DNA from: Brevundimonas sp.
GTDB lineage: Bacteria; Pseudomonadota; Alphaproteobacteria; Caulobacterales; Caulobacteraceae
NCBI GenBank assembly: GCA_024711185.1
Contig: JANJTI010000280.1
Location: 1-9,610 of the forward strand
Reading direction: 5' to 3'
DNA: 9,610 nucleotides
Shown here: positions 7,291 through 9,610 of the stretch, one piece after another
How the letters are laid out: each line of letters opens with the position of its first letter
Numbering within the stretch: the stretch's first letter is position 1
Notes under the pieces: generated by a model
Told to the model about the DNA's origin: nothing
What the model saw: only the letters and a program-made list of their open reading frames with translations
Databases searched by the model: none
Translations under genes and position numbers: made by a program

Positions 7291-8105
7291 TGGCGGTCAA
7301 GGTCCGCGAGATCGGTCTGCGCGCGGCCTCGGCCGTGGTGCTGGCGCCAGCCGCGGTGCTGGCCATCTGGGCCGGCGGCTTCTGGTTCCTCGGCATCATG
7401 CTGGCGGCCTGTCTGCTGCTGTCGATCGAGTGGGCGATGATGAGCGCGCCCCGGGCCTGGCGGCTGATGACCGGAGCCGTGGCCTTCGGCCTGTTCGCGG
7501 CGGTCATCTCGGCCCATGTCGAACAGCTGTCGCTGGCCCTGGTCATGCTGGTGTTCTGCGCCGTGGCGGCCGGCGTCTTCGCCCGCAGCCGGGGGCAGGA
7601 GGCGCTGGATGCCGCCTACGGGGTGCTCTACCTCGGCTGGCCGGCGGTGCTGCTGATCTGGCTGCGCGACGGCTCGACGGCGATCGGGCTGGCGTGGACC
7701 GTGTTCGCCTTCGCCGTGGCCTGGGCGTCGGACATCATGGCCTACCTCGCCGGCTCGACCTTCGGCGGTCCGAAACTGTGGCCGCGCTTCTCGCCCAACA
7801 AGACATGGTCCGGGTTCATCGGCGGCCTGGCGGCGGGCAGCGTCGCGGGCGCGCTGCTCGCCGCCTTTCTCGACATGGGGATCGGGGCGGCCTGGGGCGC
7901 GCTGCTCGGACTGGCGGCGGCGATCGCGACCATGGCCGGGGATCTTTGGGAATCGGCCCTGAAGCGGCGCTATGGCGTCAAGGACGCCGGCAATCTGATC
8001 CCGGGGCACGGCGGGCTGCTGGACCGGGTCGACGGACTCATGTTCGCGGCGGTCGTGGTGGCGTGCGGCCGGCTGATCGCCATCCTCGCGGAGCGGGGCG
8101 CGTGA
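7290..8105 (+). CDS. cdsA: Phosphatidate cytidylyltransferase (CDP-diacylglycerol synthase)
   Basis: This 271-residue inner-membrane enzyme makes CDP-diacylglycerol from phosphatidic acid and CTP, the branch point to phosphatidylglycerol, cardiolipin and phosphatidylethanolamine. The protein is mostly hydrophobic, with about eight membrane segments. The complete family signature lies at residues 222-248: S, K-R, K-D, PGHGG and DRVD all occur at the required spacing and carry the catalytic Asp residues. [12 protein letters not shown] and [11 protein letters not shown], also typical, precede it. The start ATG shares its A with the uppS stop (TGATG), with the ribosome binding site inside the end of uppS. 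The frame is open about 36 codons further upstream, but that part overlaps uppS and looks like a shadow. The gene ends in a GTGA overlap with dxr. Confidence 0.96.
   Translation: MAVKVREIGLRAASAVVLAPAAVLAIWAGGFWFLGIMLAACLLLSIEWAMMSAPRAWRLMTGAVAFGLFAAVISAHVEQLSLALVMLVFCAVAAGVFARSRGQEALDAAYGVLYLGWPAVLLIWLRDGSTAIGLAWTVFAFAVAWASDIMAYLAGSTFGGPKLWPRFSPNKTWSGFIGGLAAGSVAGALLAAFLDMGIGAAWGALLGLAAAIATMAGDLWESALKRRYGVKDAGNLIPGHGGLLDRVDGLMFAAVVVACGRLIAILAERGA
8090..8093 (+). promoter_or_regulatory. Ribosome binding site supporting the GTG start of dxr
   Basis: GGAG inside the end of cdsA lies 8 bases before GTG 8102. No in-frame ATG exists near the conserved N-terminus, and the later GTGs at 8117 and 8123 would cut into the nucleotide-binding strand, so GTG 8102 is the best start. 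Confidence 0.6.
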
Positions 8106-9298
8106 TCCGCCGTCGCGTGACGGTGCTGGGGGCCACGGGTTCGGTGGGTTGCTCGACCCTGGACCTGATGGCGCAGGCCGAGGCCGGCGGTTCGGGCGCC
8201 TTCGAGGTCGAGGCCCTGACCGGCGGCGCAAACATCGCGCGGCTGGCCGAGCAGGCCCGGCGCTGGAAGCCGAAGCTGGCGGTCACCGCCGACCCGGCCC
8301 GCCTGGACGAACTGCGCGAGGCGCTGTCGGGCGCCGGCGTCGAGGCGGCGGCGGGCGAGGACGCGATCGTCGCGGCGGCGGCCCGTCCGGTCGACTGGGT
8401 CATGGCCGCCATCGTCGGCGCCGCCGGGCTGCGCTCGGCCTGGGCCGCGGCGGGAACGGGCGCGACCCTGGCGCTGGCCAACAAGGAGAGCCTGGTGTGC
8501 TGCGGGCCCGGGCTGATCGGCCGGGTGCGAAGCGCCGGCGGGCGGCTGATCCCGGTCGACTCCGAACACTCGGCCATCTTCCAGGTGTTCCCGCACCAGG
8601 CCCCGGAGCAGGTGGCGAAGGTGACCCTGACCGCCTCGGGCGGGCCGTTCCGGACCACGCCGGCGGAGGCCATGGCGGGCATCACGCCCGAACAGGCGGT
8701 GGCGCATCCGAACTGGAGCATGGGCGCGAAGATCTCGGTCGACAGCGCCACCATGGCCAACAAGGGCCTGGAGATGATCGAGGCGGCCTATCTGTTCGAC
8801 ACGCCGTCGGCGCGGATCGACGTCGTGGTGCACCCGGAATCGATCATCCACAGCATGGTCGAGTACGTCGACGGCTCGACGCTGGCCCAGATGGGGCCGC
8901 CGGACATGAAGACGCCGATCGCCTGCGCCCTCGCATGGCCGGACCGGATCGCCTGGCCGGCCCCGCGGCTGGACCTCGCGGCCCTGGGGCGGCTGACCTT
9001 CGAGGCTCCGGACACCCGTCGCTTTCCCCAGCTGCGACTGGCGCGCGAGGCGCTGGAGGCGGGCGGGGCGGCGCCGATCGTGTTCAACGCGGCCAACGAG
9101 GTGGCGGCCATGGCCTTTCTTGACCGGCGCCTGGGCTTTCTCAATATTGCCGCAGTCGTCGCCGACACCTTGTCGCGCATGACGGCCTCGGGGGTGGATT
9201 CCGGTTCCGAAAGCGTCTGCGACGCGGCCCTGGCCGTGGACGCGGAGGCGCGACGGATGGCGGAATCGATCGTCCGGGGTCTCGCGGCGGCGGCCTGA
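8102..9298 (+). CDS. dxr: 1-deoxy-D-xylulose 5-phosphate reductoisomerase
   Basis: This 398-residue cytoplasmic enzyme (IspC) rearranges and reduces 1-deoxyxylulose 5-phosphate to 2-C-methylerythritol 4-phosphate with NADPH. It is the committed step of the MEP pathway that supplies isoprenoid precursors, including those used by UppS two genes upstream. The NADPH-binding loop GATGSVG is at residues 10-16. Metal ligands are D153 and E155 in [10 protein letters not shown] and E224 in NKGLE. Substrate-binding elements are [20 protein letters not shown] and [10 protein letters not shown]; the C-terminal helical domain has [13 protein letters not shown]. It starts with GTG at 8102 in a GTGA overlap with the cdsA stop, so it is likely co-translated with cdsA. 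The segment between the DSEH and SGGPFR motifs is about ten residues shorter than in E. coli. Any reading upstream of 8102 overlaps cdsA and is not Dxr. Confidence 0.97.
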   Translation: MIRRRVTVLGATGSVGCSTLDLMAQAEAGGSGAFEVEALTGGANIARLAEQARRWKPKLAVTADPARLDELREALSGAGVEAAAGEDAIVAAAARPVDWVMAAIVGAAGLRSAWAAAGTGATLALANKESLVCCGPGLIGRVRSAGGRLIPVDSEHSAIFQVFPHQAPEQVAKVTLTASGGPFRTTPAEAMAGITPEQAVAHPNWSMGAKISVDSATMANKGLEMIEAAYLFDTPSARIDVVVHPESIIHSMVEYVDGSTLAQMGPPDMKTPIACALAWPDRIAWPAPRLDLAALGRLTFEAPDTRRFPQLRLAREALEAGGAAPIVFNAANEVAAMAFLDRRLGFLNIAAVVADTLSRMTASGVDSGSESVCDAALAVDAEARRMAESIVRGLAAAA

Positions 9299-9321
9299 AC
9301 GGCGGAGGGACCCATACCGGC

Positions 9322-9610
9322 ATGACGGGCTTTCTCGGCCAGGCTCTGCTCTACATCGTGCCCTTCCTGCTGGTGCTGACGTTCATCGTCACCATCCATG
9401 AACTGGGCCACTTCCTCGTCGCCCGCGCCTTCGGCGTGAAGATCGACCGCTTCTCCATCGGTTTCGGCAAGGCGCTTCTGAGCCGCGTCGACCGGCGCGG
9501 CGTCGAGTGGCGGCTCGCCTGGATTCCGCTGGGCGGCTACGTCAAGTTCGCGGGCGATCTGGACGCCTCCAGCGTGCCCGACCGGGCCGGCCTGGACGAG
9601 CTGAAGAGCC
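9322..9610 (+). CDS. rseP: RIP metalloprotease RseP / MmpA, N-terminal part (runs off the right edge)
   Basis: Only the first 96 residues are inside the window. This is a site-2 protease, a zinc metalloprotease that cuts membrane proteins within the lipid bilayer. E. coli RseP cuts the anti-sigma factor RseA; the Caulobacter homologue MmpA degrades the polarity factor PodJ. The first membrane helix (about residues 5-25) runs into the zinc-binding motif HELGHF at residues 26-31, followed by ARAFGVKIDRFSIGFGKALL and WIPLGGYVKF, all diagnostic for the family. The PDZ domain and the LDG motif expected further on are outside the window. The start is ATG 9322, 23 bases after dxr, with GGAGGG (9304-9309) upstream at a rather long spacing; no other in-frame start lies between. 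The position after dxr is the usual one, normally followed by bamA. Confidence 0.95.
   Translation, partial: MTGFLGQALLYIVPFLLVLTFIVTIHELGHFLVARAFGVKIDRFSIGFGKALLSRVDRRGVEWRLAWIPLGGYVKFAGDLDASSVPDRAGLDELKS

Noticed and set aside
7430..8101. In-frame extension of Dxr to 622 residues, as a possible fusion protein
   Set aside because: It overlaps cdsA entirely and has no domain; the Dxr Rossmann strand begins right after GTG 8102.
1..9610. Mobile elements, CRISPR, tRNA or rRNA genes, defence systems, phage genes
   Set aside because: None seen: genes are tightly packed housekeeping genes on one strand, with no gap over 56 bases and no transposase, integrase or repeat array.

Overview
The window is a compact, very GC-rich stretch with ten complete or partial-but-clear housekeeping genes plus the 3' end of an eleventh at the left edge (eleven coding features in all), every one on the + strand. 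Protein sequences and gene order point to an alphaproteobacterium, most likely of the Caulobacterales (Caulobacter, Brevundimonas or Phenylobacterium type). This rests on three things: a nuoM-nuoN-birA-coaX-rnj run, a single-domain BirA without a DNA-binding head, and the pyrH-frr-uppS-cdsA-dxr-rseP run. The genus is an inference; no rRNA gene is present to settle it.

Region 1 (1-1871) holds the last two genes of the respiratory complex I operon: the C-terminal part of nuoM and all of nuoN. Region 2 (1924-5122) holds birA (biotin-protein ligase), coaX (type III pantothenate kinase, first step of CoA synthesis) and rnj (ribonuclease J). The start codons of coaX and rnj overlap the preceding stop codons by 1 and 4 bases, which suggests translational coupling. 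The 52-base gap before birA holds a G/C-only inverted repeat next to the birA ribosome binding site.

Region 3 (5123-5178) is a 56-base gap with a good promoter candidate (TTGAAG, 16-base spacer, TATAAG), followed by a GATTC (GANTC) site at the expected transcription start. It marks the join between two conserved gene clusters. pyrH here follows rnj, not the rpsB-tsf pair often found before it.

Region 4 (5179-9610) holds pyrH (UMP kinase), frr (ribosome recycling factor), uppS (undecaprenyl diphosphate synthase), cdsA (CDP-diacylglycerol synthase), dxr (first committed enzyme of the MEP isoprenoid pathway) and the start of rseP (site-2 protease, called MmpA in Caulobacter), which runs off the right edge. 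dxr feeds the isoprenoid precursors used by UppS, CdsA makes the phospholipid precursor, and RseP handles envelope proteolysis, so the second half is mostly an envelope-building operon behind two nucleotide/translation genes.

I found no mobile element, CRISPR array, RNA gene, toxin-antitoxin or defence system and no sign of recent transfer. No stretch over 300 bases lacks a gene. I do not think the window contains an undescribed system. The points worth a second look are small: residue changes in usually conserved motifs of PyrH, CoaX and RNase J, the pyrH promoter with its GANTC site, and two possible leader hairpins.
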